Shown here one piece after another: positions 1-13,246 of a DNA stretch of 64,000 nucleotides; the first letter of the stretch is position 1; each line of letters opens with the position of its first letter. The stretch is taken from positions 156,059-220,058 of the forward strand of contig VXBA01000117.1 of NCBI GenBank assembly GCA_013399895.1, given 5' to 3'. The notes under the pieces were generated by a model, which had not been told where the DNA came from, did not search any database, and worked only from the letters and a program-made list of their open reading frames with translations. The translations under genes were made by a program, and so were the position numbers. The stretch is from Serilophus lunatus. Lineage: Eukaryota > Chordata > Aves > Passeriformes > Eurylaimidae.

Positions 1-78
1 AGGATTGACTATATTTTTCTCCAGTAAGAGGAATATTTGATCATGATCTAACAATTACATGTTGTGGTTGCTGCTTAT

Positions 79-320
79 CCTGGAAATCATGGAGTGGTTT
101 AGGTTGGAAAAGATCTTTAAGATCATCAAGTCCAGTTGCTAACCCAGCAGTTGAGAGTCCACCACTAAACCTTAAGTGCCACATCTACACATCTTTTAAA
201 TACTTCCAGGGATGGTGACTCAACCACTTCTCTATGCAGCCTGTTCCAATGCTTGACAACTCTTTTTGTGAAGAAATTTTTACTAAACATCTCCTCCCAC
301 CACTTTTTCTTTCACTGAAC
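79..320 (-). mobile_element. CR1 LINE 3'-end fragment, old
   Basis: This is the 3' end of a CR1 non-LTR retrotransposon in reverse orientation. It opens with a degraded tail (aatcatggagtggtttagg) and then the usual CR1 phrase ggttggaaaagatctttaag with atcatcaagtccag after it. Further in come tgccacatctacacatcttt, a stretch close to cttccagggatggtgactc, and gcctgttccaatgc, all typical of avian CR1 copies read backwards. The match fades after about 300, so the inner boundary is approximate. Only the C-terminal coding end and the 3' UTR remain, as expected from 5' truncation at insertion. The weak tail and many differences from the 37470 copy suggest an older insertion. Confidence 0.85.
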
Positions 321-3300
321 CATACCAACTTGCTGCTCCATCTGGCTGGGGTCAGTGGTGACTGACAGACCAGGTGTGTTGCTATACAGAAATCACCAGA
401 ACTCCTTAATAATGGAGCACAGGAACCTGGATGAGGGAACTCAGTGCTGCCTGTGCTGCAAATCTGTTACCACCAATGCTCTGCCCAGGCATCTGTATTT
501 ACCAATGTTCCTGCAAATATGCAAATAGCAGCTGACTGGGTGAGCTTTGTGGTTTGTTAGCTCAATGCCTAGTATAATGTGGCTTTGATCTATGAAGCAT
601 CCATAAATATTGCTGCAATCCACACGGCTGGTCCACACTCTCTGTCTTTCTGATGCTGACTACTATCTGTCCTCTGGGGAAATCCTGATTAAATTGATGG
701 ATCTACAAAGGTATTGCTCAGTTTAAGGAAGACAGCAAAAGCATCTTCTCCTACACTTCATTCTTTATTGAAGATATGTACCACAGCAGGAGTGTCTGCT
801 ATGTGTCCAGTGCGATCACTCCTCTCCTTCTTTTCATAGTCTGATTAAATGGATTGTTTCAGTAAAAGGGAGCACCTCACTGTAATCACCACCCTTCTCC
901 TGGAGACTCCTTCCCTCACTATTTGAGGGATATTCAGCCAGTCATGCTAGAGTGAGGTGAGCTTGGGAAAGGTCCCAGCTGAAAGGAGACAATTCTTAAT
1001 CCCCCACGTAAGTCTCATGAGGAAATGCAAAGGTGATGGCTAAGAGAAAGCTGCTGTAAGCAAAGAGAAATTAATGCTCTTTGAACAAGTTCTTCCCCTT
1101 GTTCTTGGGCAACTTTTGGGTAAGGGACTGTCTGCTCCACAGTTTCTATATGCATGTGCTGAGATAAGCCTTCCCACCAGGGCTGGTGATCTGGTGGATG
1201 TTCAGAAAAGCCACAGCACAGAGGTGCAAAGGTGTTGTGTCATGGGAAAAGGGCTGTGGCACTGTGCTTCTCCATGTGCTCAGTGGAAGTAAGGAACATC
1301 TTGGTACTACCATCCAACAGGCATAGTTGGTTTAGCACTGTAATTGGACTCAGGAATCAGGTTGCTGGAAGAATCTTCTAGCAGAAGAGTTGGTCCAAAA
1401 GGAGTAGAATAGCAGCGTCCCTGCTGCAGAGCACTGAAAAAATGGACCTGCACACATCTTGCTTAGTCAAAGAGTCCCACAGTAAAAGAATGACTTGCTG
1501 CCCCTAAAATTCTGTTCATTTCTATTGCTTCCATTCCCTGTTTTCAGCAGTCTATCTTGTTATGTTCCTCTGTTTTTTCATTTTCATGAATAAACACACC
1601 CCTTCAAATGGGGATATCTTGTCTGCTCTTTGACCCAACTGGTTTTCATTAAGTTTTGTAGCTAAAAATTCTTAACTGCTTACCTGTACTTCTGGGTTCT
1701 TCTCTTCACAGACCACATTAGCCAGGAAAAGCAATGCTTGCTTTTTTTGACTTTAGCAGCTGTGCTGTCCTGACAGAACCCATTTTGATTTAAAGTGCTA
1801 ATAATATCTTGCTTTTCCTGCAGACAATTTCACTGAAAGCTTAACCAACATGCCCTCCTGTGTTTGCTGTGTCAGGTCATGGTGCCACCAATAATTTCAA
1901 TGCAGCTTTGACATTTTTCCAACATTAGCTGCCTCTTCCCTTCAGGATTCAGCCTATGCACCTCTACATTGTTGACCTCTCAAGCTATTGATTTCTGTAG
2001 CTGGAATACATTGAGGTTGCTGAAGGAAAAATCTACTTTCCTTTACCCGCAAAAATGTTCGGTCCTTCTGTAAGCTGCATTTTTAATTTTGGGGTTTAGT
2101 ACAGGAAAATGTTTTAAACAGTGTTTGTTTATTAATAGAATTTTGTTTATTATTTTTTTATCCAGATAAATAACTAACCCTTAATAAAAAGTAATTACAA
2201 AAATCTTTTGTTTATAGATGATAAATTTAAGCACAAGTGTGTTCATTCAGTGGCATAGTTAAGGCGGTTTTTTACAGAACCTCCTGATTTTCATCCTTCT
2301 CCACATCAGAAAGATGCATCCCTCACATCTGCGGGGATAATCAGGGGCATCTGGAAAAGTTTGTGCAAAAGAGCAATTCATTCATCCTCCCATCCACCCT
2401 ACTCTAAATGGAAGAGGACATACTGGCTATGAAGAAATGTCCATCTTTCTTTGAGAACACAGGAGTCTTTTATTGCCAAAATTCAGTTGTTCTTGTGTTC
2501 TAACCTTTTCTTAATTAGTTGTAATGGTATCTACACAGTGACTGCTGTTTCTCATGCTCGGAAAATATAGTTCAAGATACCTGTACATCACAGATGGTAT
2601 AGAATCCTTTCCATCATTCTTTACATATTATGGATTGTTGATGAATTCTCAGCAGTGATTTGGTTCAGGAGGAGTGAAGTGTGTCTGCTTTCACTGGTCT
2701 TCTCTTTTGCACCAAGTCTGTTTCACAGCATTCTGCTAAAAGGGGCTTTGAATTAAGAACAAAATTTGTTTACTACCACTACTGCCTCCTGTATATATTC
2801 ATTAATTGTGTTTGAATAGGCTGCATTTGTGACATTTTATACACTTAAGTCACCATATAATGAGGAAAAATTATACTTTATGGCTGTATCTGTCTCTGGG
2901 GCAATTTTGTTTTTCTTGGTTGTCTGGGTTTTGTGGTTTTTATAAGAGTTTTTTGACTATGTAGTTCTGTGAGGCAGCTTCAAGGGCTGTGGTCTCAGAA
3001 GTCTGAGAAAAACGGGCAGCTGCTGATCTTGCAGTTGTATATTTGTCTGTGTACCTGTAGGCTGAAGGGCAGTATTATTTCTTGAGATATTCCCATCAGC
3101 TGAAACACAAAGTATGCTTTTATGAGAAGGGCAAGAAAAGGAATCTAAATGTGTATTTTAGTTTTTAAAAAAATACTAATGGCTGCCAAACAAAGCTATA
3201 AACTTTATTTTGTCTGAACCAAATGAAAGCTTCAATCTTCCCAACATGAGGCATTATGCTTTTTAATTCTCTTCTGAGAATTGAAAGCTCATATGACTAG

Positions 3301-6300
3301 TTTAATTCCTCCCTCTGGAGCTTGTTATCCATCAGTTTAATAGATTGATGCAAACTGCTGTTTCCTGATCCTGGTCTTTACTAGTTTTCTTTTTTAATTA
3401 ACTAAATATTTTTCTTTTTTTCCCCCTCTTTAATTTATTTTTCATACTCTACTCGCCTTTCTCATAGATATGATCCTCTTTTTTTGACAAGGAAATTGTC
3501 TTAGTTTTGGATATGAAGGCTGATTATTGTCACAAATATTACCCAAAGTGTGTTTGGAGTGAGGAGTGAATGTCTTTTATTTCCTATCAAGTGCCTCATG
3601 TCTTGTACACAGTTTTTTTCATATACTTTATCATCAGGTGCATCTTGCATGTTCAGATGGAGAAACTGTGTCCATTGTAGTTGTGCCAGCTTCCCTGCTA
3701 AATGTTTGGCAGAGAAAGGTGTAAAACCCTATTCATGAACAGTGAAAACCAAGACCTAAAAGCAAATTCCCCTAGGACCAGATTTTATATTTCCTCCCCA
3801 TCCCACTGCTTTTATCTCATCGTGAAGTTTGAGTTCCTAAGCAAAATTAATTTTAACTGAAGAAGTAGAGTTTCATTATAGAAAAAAACGGTATTTTTAA
3901 TAGTTATCATGCCTTATAAGGGTCTCGGTTTATAAGAGTGCTTATTTTACTTTGATATTGTCAAGTGCTGAATGCATAAGTTGGAAATGAGAAAAAAAAA
4001 TGTCTGGCTTTGGTCTCCACTCAGCCACCTTAGGTCTATGTACCTGCCCCAGCTGGTGCAGGTCTGGCCTTCCAGGTCTTTGCTTTATTGCTGTAGAGAC
4101 AGAGCCCTGTCTGATAAAAGTTTCTTTTTTTCTAAATTTTTTAAAAAATATTTTTATTTGTGATAACAGAATGTTTACAGACAGACACACCAAATTCAAA
4201 CTTTTCTTCCCATAAATCACTGCTCACTCTCTCCAGCAACCACTGCTCTTTTCCTCACTCTTAATTAACATTCAAATTTCTGACTTCCAGGTCTCATAAT
4301 AATTTTCCTTGCTGTTGGCAATACAGGTTTACTTTTGGAATCTCTACTTACTAAAGACCAACACGATGGATTTTTATTCCAGTGGTAAGTACCTTCTTCC
4401 GTCCACATTGAAAATAATGTTGCTTTTCAAGAGCTCCACATGGATCAAAGTAAGAAGGTGAGGACTACATATAAGGCGTACTTTTCAAAATTCAACAAAA
4501 CAGGACATTAAAATCAGTGCAAACACCCTGAGTTTTAAGACATTATTTCCTACTGAACTGATTGGGAATCTGAACACTTTGCTTATGTGTCCCACACAGT
4601 TTTGCAGACAGAGCCCTTTGAACCAATGTCTTGCAATTCTTGGCAAGTTCAGCGGAGCAGTGGACACTCTTGACACCACAGACAGAGGAGAATTATTGGT
4701 GTTGGTATTGCTGCATGCTCAGGTGTTTGCAGGATCAAGTTCAGCTCAGTAAATCTTCTATTGTTTCTATTTTCACTGTGAGCTTTGCTTTTGCTCTATC
4801 GTAGCAAGGTGGGTCATCTTTCAGCAATGAGACTGGCAGTGAGAAGCCATTGACATCAGTGGCGTTTGGCACTGGAGGAGGCTAAAATTGATTCCTGCCA
4901 TTTACAGTCCTTTGTGAACCAAATATGCCACTAACACTGCTTCAAACTTCATAGTCTTGTTCTTTTATATGAAGTTTTTGTACTGAAGGTGCTGATTTGT
5001 TTTGGTTAATTTAGGGTTAATTTTTTGTTTTGGATTTAATATGAATAAATTTCTGGTATGTGGAAAGAGAATACAATATATACTGAATATTTTGGCCTGG
5101 AATTGTTTTATGTTGTTTCTGACTGCAAGCGAAATGTTGGGTAGCTGGGTTGAGACCTGTGTGTCAACAGAAATGAACATTTGTAAAGGTTGAAGGTAGT
5201 GCTTTTATAAAATACAACTTTTTTTTTTTAATAAAATCCAACAAGTTAATAAAAACTAAGGTGAGTGGCTATGCAAAACTACTCCAAATGAGTATATTTT
5301 CCCCTGCTTCTAAAATCAATGTATATGAGAGTTGTTATTTTTAGGATTTGCTTTTAAAATAACTGAGTTTCTCTTCAAAAAAGTATTTTGCATCTGTTGC
5401 ACTGGTGGAATTCTCTAATTTTTGTGAATTACCTATTCTATGGGCTAATTACATGAAATAGACTACTTACATAAATTAGGTATGCACTGTAATCTCCATA
5501 GTTTTAGATGAAGCCTGGTAAGAAACAGTCTTGACAAAATCTAACAAAAATATGTTTAGATCAGTTGCCTCATGCTGTCTATCCTGGTATACAAGACCTT
5601 TGGATTCCGATATCTAAAAGGATTATTTAGTCTTGGCTTCTCCACATACAGTACAAGAAAAAGGGAACTATAAATCATACCTTGCAAAATTTGGTCAGGC
5701 TTCGATACCTCAGACTTGGCAAGTTTGTCTTACTATGAAGCAGCTGTTCCAAACTAAAGTAAATAGTAAAAATTCAGTTTTTGAAAATAAAGGGTGAAAA
5801 GAGGGTAAAAAGAGGGACTGACAGTTGAGGTTGTTCCAGTACATGTAACTCTGAAGGGGCAGCTATTTCCCTGGTGTGTGATGATAATAATTGCCTGTTT
5901 TTTTCAACAGGCTGCATATGATCAATATTTGAATCAAACAACTCTGATGAGAAGAAGCACAGACTCCCCTCGTTTTGGGGAATTGTGGTGTACGAGTCAT
6001 GCACCATGCACATTGTCATTGGCTTGTACAGTTTCAGGGCAGCAGGGTACACTAGCTTCTATTTATTTGATTTGGTGCTAAGTATGCTTTAGCAGCTCAC
6101 AGGGAAATAAGCAGTGGGTCCAGATGTAATAAAGGTCCTGTACCTACCAGCTCTGTGCTCTCCAGAGCATGGCCCCAGAACTCATGTGGCCACCTCCTTC
6201 AATGGAAAGAAGCCAAACCTTCTTTGAATCTGGCATTTTCTTCCTACAGTTGTTTACTTCCAAAAAATATTGCTTAGGAGACATGTAAACTGGAGGGAAT

Positions 6301-9300
6301 TACATTAGCAAGACAAGGAATCCATATAGTTAGCAGTGCTGTGGTTGACTGGTTTGTCTTCTTGACTTAGAGTGTAGTGACATTCAAACTGTCAGCCACA
6401 CTTAAGTTTATATTAATGAAAGTAACTCCAAACTGGCATGTAAAATTCACTTAAAACACTGTGTCAGCGTCTGTATTTGCATTCTGAGGACTGTGACTAA
6501 AATAGCTGTTAATGCTGTATATTAATACAAAATAGTGAAATTTCTGGGGTCAGTTTCCTGGTGGAAGATAAACAACAAAAATACAGAAGTAATGAAGATT
6601 CATTTTAAAGTGCAAAGCAGATGCTGTATTCAGCAGAAAATAAGGTTAATCAATAAAGAAATTTGACATTTTAAATTCTGAGTAGAGGCTATGCATTGGG
6701 CAGATTTAATGCAGTTTGAAAGATAGATTAAATTATTAATAACATAACCAGGCTGATTATTTCTATCTGTTCATTCATACTGAAAGGGTCTTAATCCTAA
6801 CAACATAACAATAGCTTTAAAAGTGGTTTTTGTAGGAAAAATAATTTAATTCGTTTGTGTCAATTTTATTTGAATATAGAAATGTGTTTGTGGCAATCTA
6901 AGCTGGAGAAACCCATGTAAATTGATGCTGTGGCTGGAACTTGGTGTTGGTCATACTGCCCATAGATATTAAAAGGCAAACCTAATGTCTCTGTAGGCTC
7001 TGTCTGCTGCATGTCCTACATTTGGCGTCAGGTTTGTTTATATAGTGAAATAAAGATGTGGGGGGATCATGGTGACACAGTGGTGGTCCTTCATATAGCC
7101 ATTGCACAAAATGTCAGTGTAGAAAACTCAGTTCCATTGTAGTGGTGGACAGCAGAGAGAAGGGACCTCCTAAGGTAAGTGGAAGCATTTCCTTGAGGTA
7201 TATGTCTTCATATAATATCCAGATCCTAAGTAGAGAAGGGCATGTTTATAAATGCCTTGAAGAGAAAATGTGGTCTCGTTCTTGTGGTTTTTTCCTTCTG
7301 TTCTTCTGACCAAGCAGAATTATCCACCTGACTAGTCTTTTACTTGGAAAATAATTCTGTATATTTGTTATTCAGCAGATAATTTATCACTCTGGCTTTT
7401 CCCCTTAGTCACTTCTTTGCTCTGCAGCATTGGGATTGTCATCCAGCTGCTGTCCTCCACTTGAGCTTGAAGGCTGCACTCTCTCCTTTCCCCATCTTGC
7501 ATGCATGTATTTTTTTCTTTATAAACTATTCTCAGAATAAGTTATCCTGACTGCTGAGATATTTTGAAGTGTAATATCTCAGAAATGTACCCAGATAGAT
7601 AGTGGGAAAAGAAAATATGTGAATAGGCCAAAGAATCTGCTAAGAGACAAGAAAGAGAGTTCAATTGAAAAGTGATCCTGATGGCTCAATATACATAGGA
7701 TAAAGCACTGAATCTTTGCTGTCATGTCTAAATGCAGTTGCATTTTTTTCCATCATCACTGATTTCTATATAATCTTATATTTTCCTGACCTTCAGACTA
7801 TATGAAGAGAAACTTTCAAATTTACGGACCTTGAGAAAATACAAGTCCAGTTTTACCAAGTTTCTCAGTTTCTTGTATCATCATAAGGGAAGCTGCATTC
7901 GTCATAATGTTGCAGAACCCTGTAAAGCTAATGTAATTGTATTCTATCACAGCACCAAGAAGATAGTTCAATCTTGTTGGATTTTGTCAGGTAAAAACTG
8001 TAAAACGCTCTGCTTTGGCTCTTACAGTGTTTTTAGCCTGTCAGTCACTATATTACTTTCTTTCCATGCATAAAATAGTCTGTGCCTCTTTAGGTGCAGA
8101 GGTCATTTTGCACACTGGGTGTAGCTTCTAAAATGAGCCAGAGAGGAGGGGATATGAGCATGGGGGAACAGCTTCAGGAACTGTAAGGGAACCACTCCCA
8201 GCTAGTTAAAAAATTATTTCCGTGTGAGCTAATACAATTCCTAAATCTCTTAGTGGAAACATAGTTCAGTATTATCTAGCTACATCTGGAAAGGCTCTTA
8301 GAGTAAAATTTTTATAACACGGATGTTCTTGAAGCAAAGCGAAAGCTCTGTTTAACTTTCAGTCTAGTTCTCTGGATGTTCTATGGCTCTCAGAGCATTT
8401 TTCAAGCCCTACTAGCATTTGAACTAAAAGAACAAACCAAAGATATAAGTACAGTTGTACATGACTTGTAGATTTTAATGAGTTTTCTGAATAACCGTAG
8501 TGAATGTTTCCCTCATGGAAAGTTTGTGTTTATGTGTGTGTGTTGTGCTAAATGTGTTTTATGGAAAATATGAGAGTACTGAATAAACATACACTTCATA
8601 TAAAACCTCTTCTCAGGTTGCTTACGATTTCACAGCAGTACAGCTTGAACTAGCCCTGGAGATCTTGCAAATACCTGATGAACAGGCCAAAGATATAGGT
8701 TAAAATGGTGAGGTGTGTATATTGTTCAGCACAGACACTGATTTTTGTACGGAGCTGAGCACACTCAACTTTCACTGAAATCACTGACCACCACGAAAAA
8801 GTGCTTAAAACTGTTCAACTTCTCCACTCTAAAACTTGTTTTTCTTATATAAGAATATCTGAAAGGAGGTAAATGTCAGGTGGAGAAACATGGGAGGAGT
8901 TTTTGGCTTGCTGGCAATATTATTAATTTTAGAAATATTAGACAAATTAGAATCTGGCTTTTTTCTGTTTTTCTGGAGGAACTTCAGAAAGTTGGAGTGA
9001 GGTTTATTCTGAGCTTAGCTACCCTCGCTCAATCAAATTTAAACATGTACCTTTTTCTCCAAGTCCCTTCATTCAGTCCCTCTGTAGGTCTCCACATACT
9101 GTGGAATTTTCCAGTGTAGACAGGGCTGTTGTTTTGAATGTAAAATAGTCTGGGAAAAACACACCCCGTTTTCAGTGGCTTTTCTCCATGATGAATAAAT
9201 CCATAGAGGGGAACGGGCCTGTGCTTTTCCTTTCCTTGCTTTTCTGAAGTATTAAATATGACCTTCAGTGCCAACAGGCAGCCAAAAACCCCTGTACTCT

Positions 9301-12300
9301 CAGTTAGTGGGATGCTTAGAAATGAGGTTTTAGAAGTGATCCTTTAGTGAAGTTCTCCTGACATTTTTATTGTCTAAATAACAGATATTTTTAATCGCTT
9401 TTCTTTTACAACTCTAGTCAGTGAATCTTCCTGAGAACAGTTTATGTACTAAACCTCTCATTTACATATATGAAGACTGTTAGAGTGTACAACTACCAAG
9501 CTTGGTGCTCCCAAAAACTTTGCTGGTGGCTCTATAGAGCTAACAAAGCAAACATAACCTGAAAGAGAAATTAAATGCATAATTTTGAATAGATGTTAGG
9601 CTGAAGTACTGGATGATTGATCTATAAAATGAGCCAAAGCCACTACTTCATCTGAAGTTGTGCTTTTGTGCACTTCTGCCTAAAGTCAATTCAAGCCTTC
9701 AAATAAAATAATTGACCTACTGCATGTAAAATACAGAAGGGAATTTGCTTTGTGACAAGTGTATACTTTCCAAACATATCAGTAAAACCTCCATGATTAA
9801 TAAACTAGTTTTAGTTGAATGCTTGGTTAGAAGAACTGCGTTTGGAAAGCACAGGGGAGAGAGAAACGTGTTGCAAGTGTTTATATTATTTTCTGTGCTA
9901 TGCATAATTTGTAAGGAAATTTTTGCAACATATTGTCCTTCCTCCCTTCTCCTCAAAATTAGAACAGAAGTTTGAGGTTTGCTAACTACTAACCAGCTGT
10001 GATTCTCTAATTTCCCCTGCTGCTCTGCTCTGACTGGTGCTGGACTGGTTAGCAGCAGGAGACACTCATCTCCCAGGTGCTCCTAGGAGAGAAATAGATG
10101 TATCATGAAGCTAGCTAACACTGGGGCAAGATCACACTGCTAGCATTTTTTGACATTTTTACCAGATTTCTGAATTAGTCAGCTGGTGGGAGTCTTTAAA
10201 AACAAACAAACAAATAGAGAAACCCCAAACCAACCAACCACAACAAAAAACACAAACAAACTTTATGAGAGGAAGGAGTCCATGGACTGTGATAAGGGCT
10301 AGACTTTAGATACTGTGACAAGAAAATCCTCGATCATATTTGTAAGCAGGGACTTCAAAGGTGAGAATAGTACCAAAAAGGAGTGCCTAATGTTCAAATT
10401 AAATTTAATCGTATCTAAATATTTGGGAACATCAGATTTAATATCTCTTACTGGCTCTGTGTGTGTGTGTATGTTGTAATCTCAGGCAAGCACTTGCTTA
10501 TACCGGAGAGCCCATTGCTCATAGGTGTCTTCATACAGGAAGAGGTGCCATTTTATTATGTGCAAATACAATTTTTGAAGATACAGCTTTTATAGATGCA
10601 TCTTTGATAAATTCCTTTTGAAGATGGGGCCCTTTTTTTCTATGATAATTTTAAGAAAAATGCAGGGGGAAAATTTTATTTAGCTGTCAGTTACGGACTT
10701 CAAAATTACTGTTTCTGCATAGGATGTTTAAGGCCTTTAATACTGCCCCATCACCGAGGATCAGCATTAGAATCTGAATGTTGCAAGCAGAAAATAAAAT
10801 CATAAATTCCACCCTATTTTTCTGCTTTGTCTTATGCACCTTTATTTTCTGAGAATCCTGATATGCAAAGTCTTAAACATCATTGATTGTTGCCACGTAT
10901 GGGATTGTCTTTTACCATGTTCTCCACATATCAGGAGGATAGCCTGTTTTCTTCCAGTGTGTTGAGAAATCAAGTCTAATAAAATAGGAAGATTTGTTAA
11001 CGTTTTGATTCTGCAAATGGGGTTATTTTCTAGATCAAAAAATAAGTGGTTGTGCTTTCCTTTCTCTGTTTTCTGTAGCACCTCCAGGTTTATGACATGT
11101 AAAGTTTTTAAAATTTGAAGAGATATCAGAATGAGAAAAAATTCTAAGTTAGATTTTGTTTTAGCACTCTGTTTTTTGTACAAGCATTATGCAGCTCTTT
11201 AAAATATCAGGAAGAAGGCATGATTTCAAAGATGGAAGGGGCTTGGAAGTAGAGAAAACTGTGAGGGTTTTTTTTCTTTTTTGCATTTCCTTGCAGGAAA
11301 GTCTTCTGGAACTGAGGTCTAAACAGGAGACTTCAGTGCAGACAGAAGCTTCAGCAGTAATACTATAGTCTGTGTAAATTTTTTGCTCCATTTCAAACTT
11401 CCCAGTAGTCCAAGTTGTAGCTGTACCCAGATTTGTCACTCAAGTACATACTGTAGGCCACCATTAGCACTCTAGGGTTACACTGTTTAACATTCAGTTT
11501 TGACTCCTTTAGGAAACTACTACTGAGGTGTGATTTACTGCTCAGTATTGTTTCTTTCTCTGGCATATGTAATTAAAAGAGAAACACCTTCACTTTCTAA
11601 CTAACAGGTATAAAGGACAACCAGGAGTGGAATTTTGGAAAAAGAGGGGGAATATCCAAGGACCCACTTAGTTTTCCATTAAGAAACTGTGTAGTGATAT
11701 TGAGAAGACACCACAGTTCCCATAAGCAAGGAAAAATATGAGAAAACAACAACAAAACCTTAGTATCATGTATGCATCAAAACAAGTTTTGTTACTGCTT
11801 TATCAATACCATCTCTGCTGTGATCTGCAAATGGATGTAAAGTAATCATGTAAATGTGCCTTTACATTACTGCTACTCATTAATGGATCATTTACCTGAA
11901 GTGCCTGTGGAGTGGATTTCTGCAGCTTCTGGGCTGGTTTTGTTGTAACTGGTTTGGATGGATTTTAAAGGGAAGAGATTACATTAAGAAAACAGCATAT
12001 ATCTATCTATATCAACCTATTTGGGAGGAATGGCAAAGTGTGAATCTTTGTGACAGCAGACTCTTTAGTGGAACTAAATTAGTCTCATCTGCACAAGCAG
12101 GCCATTCACTAGGAGGTATGAGCAATAGTGAGGACAGAGGTTTTTCAGTCTGGTGATGGCAGGTTCAACACATCCAGTGTTCCTGTCAATGTCAGTATTT
12201 TTCAGCCTGAGGGAAAATGCAGCCTGATGCAAACTGCATTAGGGTTGTGGCATTCAAATGGGAAGCATTTTTATAATCTGTCTCTTTCATGAAATGAAAG

Positions 12301-12699
12301 GAGAAGACCCACTGTGACATGCTGGGATATATGTTGTTAATTGCTCGTCATAACAATTCTGTTTCTATGTAAGATCTCTCTTTTCTTTTACCTCCTCTCC
12401 TTATAAAATGATCTTGTCAATATGGAAAGAGCAACCCTGAGGAATCTACAATTTAATGAAAAATTGCTGTTGCCATGGCATAGAGTTCATACATTTATAT
12501 TGAAATAATTTTTCAGTTTTCATTTGAATCCCCTGACTCTCTAAACAGCTATATCAGCTGTAAGGATTCAGACAATTAAAAATACTCAATTATTAAGGAG
12601 AAGTTAAAAGAAATAATCAGCTTAACACAATTTCATCTCAAAAATCCCTTCCCTGGCAGCTCACAGGAAAAGTATATTTGTATGCTATTAACATATTTC
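321..12699. other. AT-rich noncoding stretch, no gene recognised
   Basis: About 12.4 kb without a recognisable gene, RNA gene or clear mobile element. Open frames stay below about 115 codons, and none shows a protein motif, a consistent pair of splice sites or biased composition. Small-scale structure includes a T run at 5219-5229, a T/A-rich stretch at 4121-4160 with a perfect 14-bp palindrome (attttttaaaaaat, about 4136-4149), a GT-rich patch near 8520-8552, and an A/C-rich (AAAC)-like stretch at 10200-10262. It could be intronic or intergenic. Confidence 0.6.
10200..10262. repeat. A-rich (AAAC)n-like simple repeat
   Basis: Imperfect AAAC/CCAA low-complexity stretch containing aacaaacaaacaaat, then ccaaaccaaccaacc, then aacaaaaaacacaaac. 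It is made mostly of A and C on the plus strand. No insertion body is recognised next to it, so it is listed only as a simple repeat. Confidence 0.7.
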
Positions 12700-12910
12700 A
12701 TGAAGAGAGTGATTTGCCATTGGAGTGGGCTTCCCAGGGAGGTGGTGGAGTCACAGTCTCTGGATGTATTTAATGATAGGCTGAACGATGAACTTAGTGA
12801 CATGGTTTAGATATAAGATTGGTGTTGGATAGGTTGTTAAGTTAGGTAAAAGGTTGGACTTGATCTTTGCGGTCTTTTCCAACCTTGTTAATTCTGTGTA
12901 ATTCTGTGTA
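12700..12910 (+). mobile_element. CR1 LINE 3'-end fragment
   Basis: Plus-strand CR1 3' end. It starts in the last codons of ORF2, where cattggagtgggcttcccag followed by ggaggtggtggagtcac corresponds to the family's H/L-W-x-x-LP-x-EVV-ESP motif. It continues through the 3' UTR (ggttggacttgatctttgcg, then gtcttttccaacc) and ends in two copies of attctgtgta at 12891-12910. The tail unit here is 10 bp rather than the common 8-bp ATTCTGTG. Severe 5' truncation leaves only about 210 bp. The start is approximate. Confidence 0.9.
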
Positions 12911-13223
12911 ACATCCCAAATTGGCTTAACTTTAAACACACCGGGATGAGACTAAACCTATACAAAGACAGTGAAAAAAGAACTAGTGTTTTCTTTTCAC
13001 CATGAACATATGAAATTTCATTAATTTTTGTTGTTAGTAGGTCACATGAAAATACTATGCCGAAGCCTACTGTGCAGGCTGTTACAGTTTCTTAAATGAG
13101 ATTCTTTACTATAGATTTCTTGGATTCTACTAAATTCCCTTGCTTATTTGACTGAAATGTTTGTGCCCAAGCTGTTCATGTTCCATCTTCAGTGAGAGAA
13201 TTTTTTTCCTTCTTTTTTGAGGA

Positions 13224-13246
13224 GTTTTGTTTGTTTGTTTGTTTTT
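13224..13246. repeat. (GTTT)n simple repeat
   Basis: About five GTTT units ending in a T run, within T-rich DNA. It is a simple microsatellite. Confidence 0.85.
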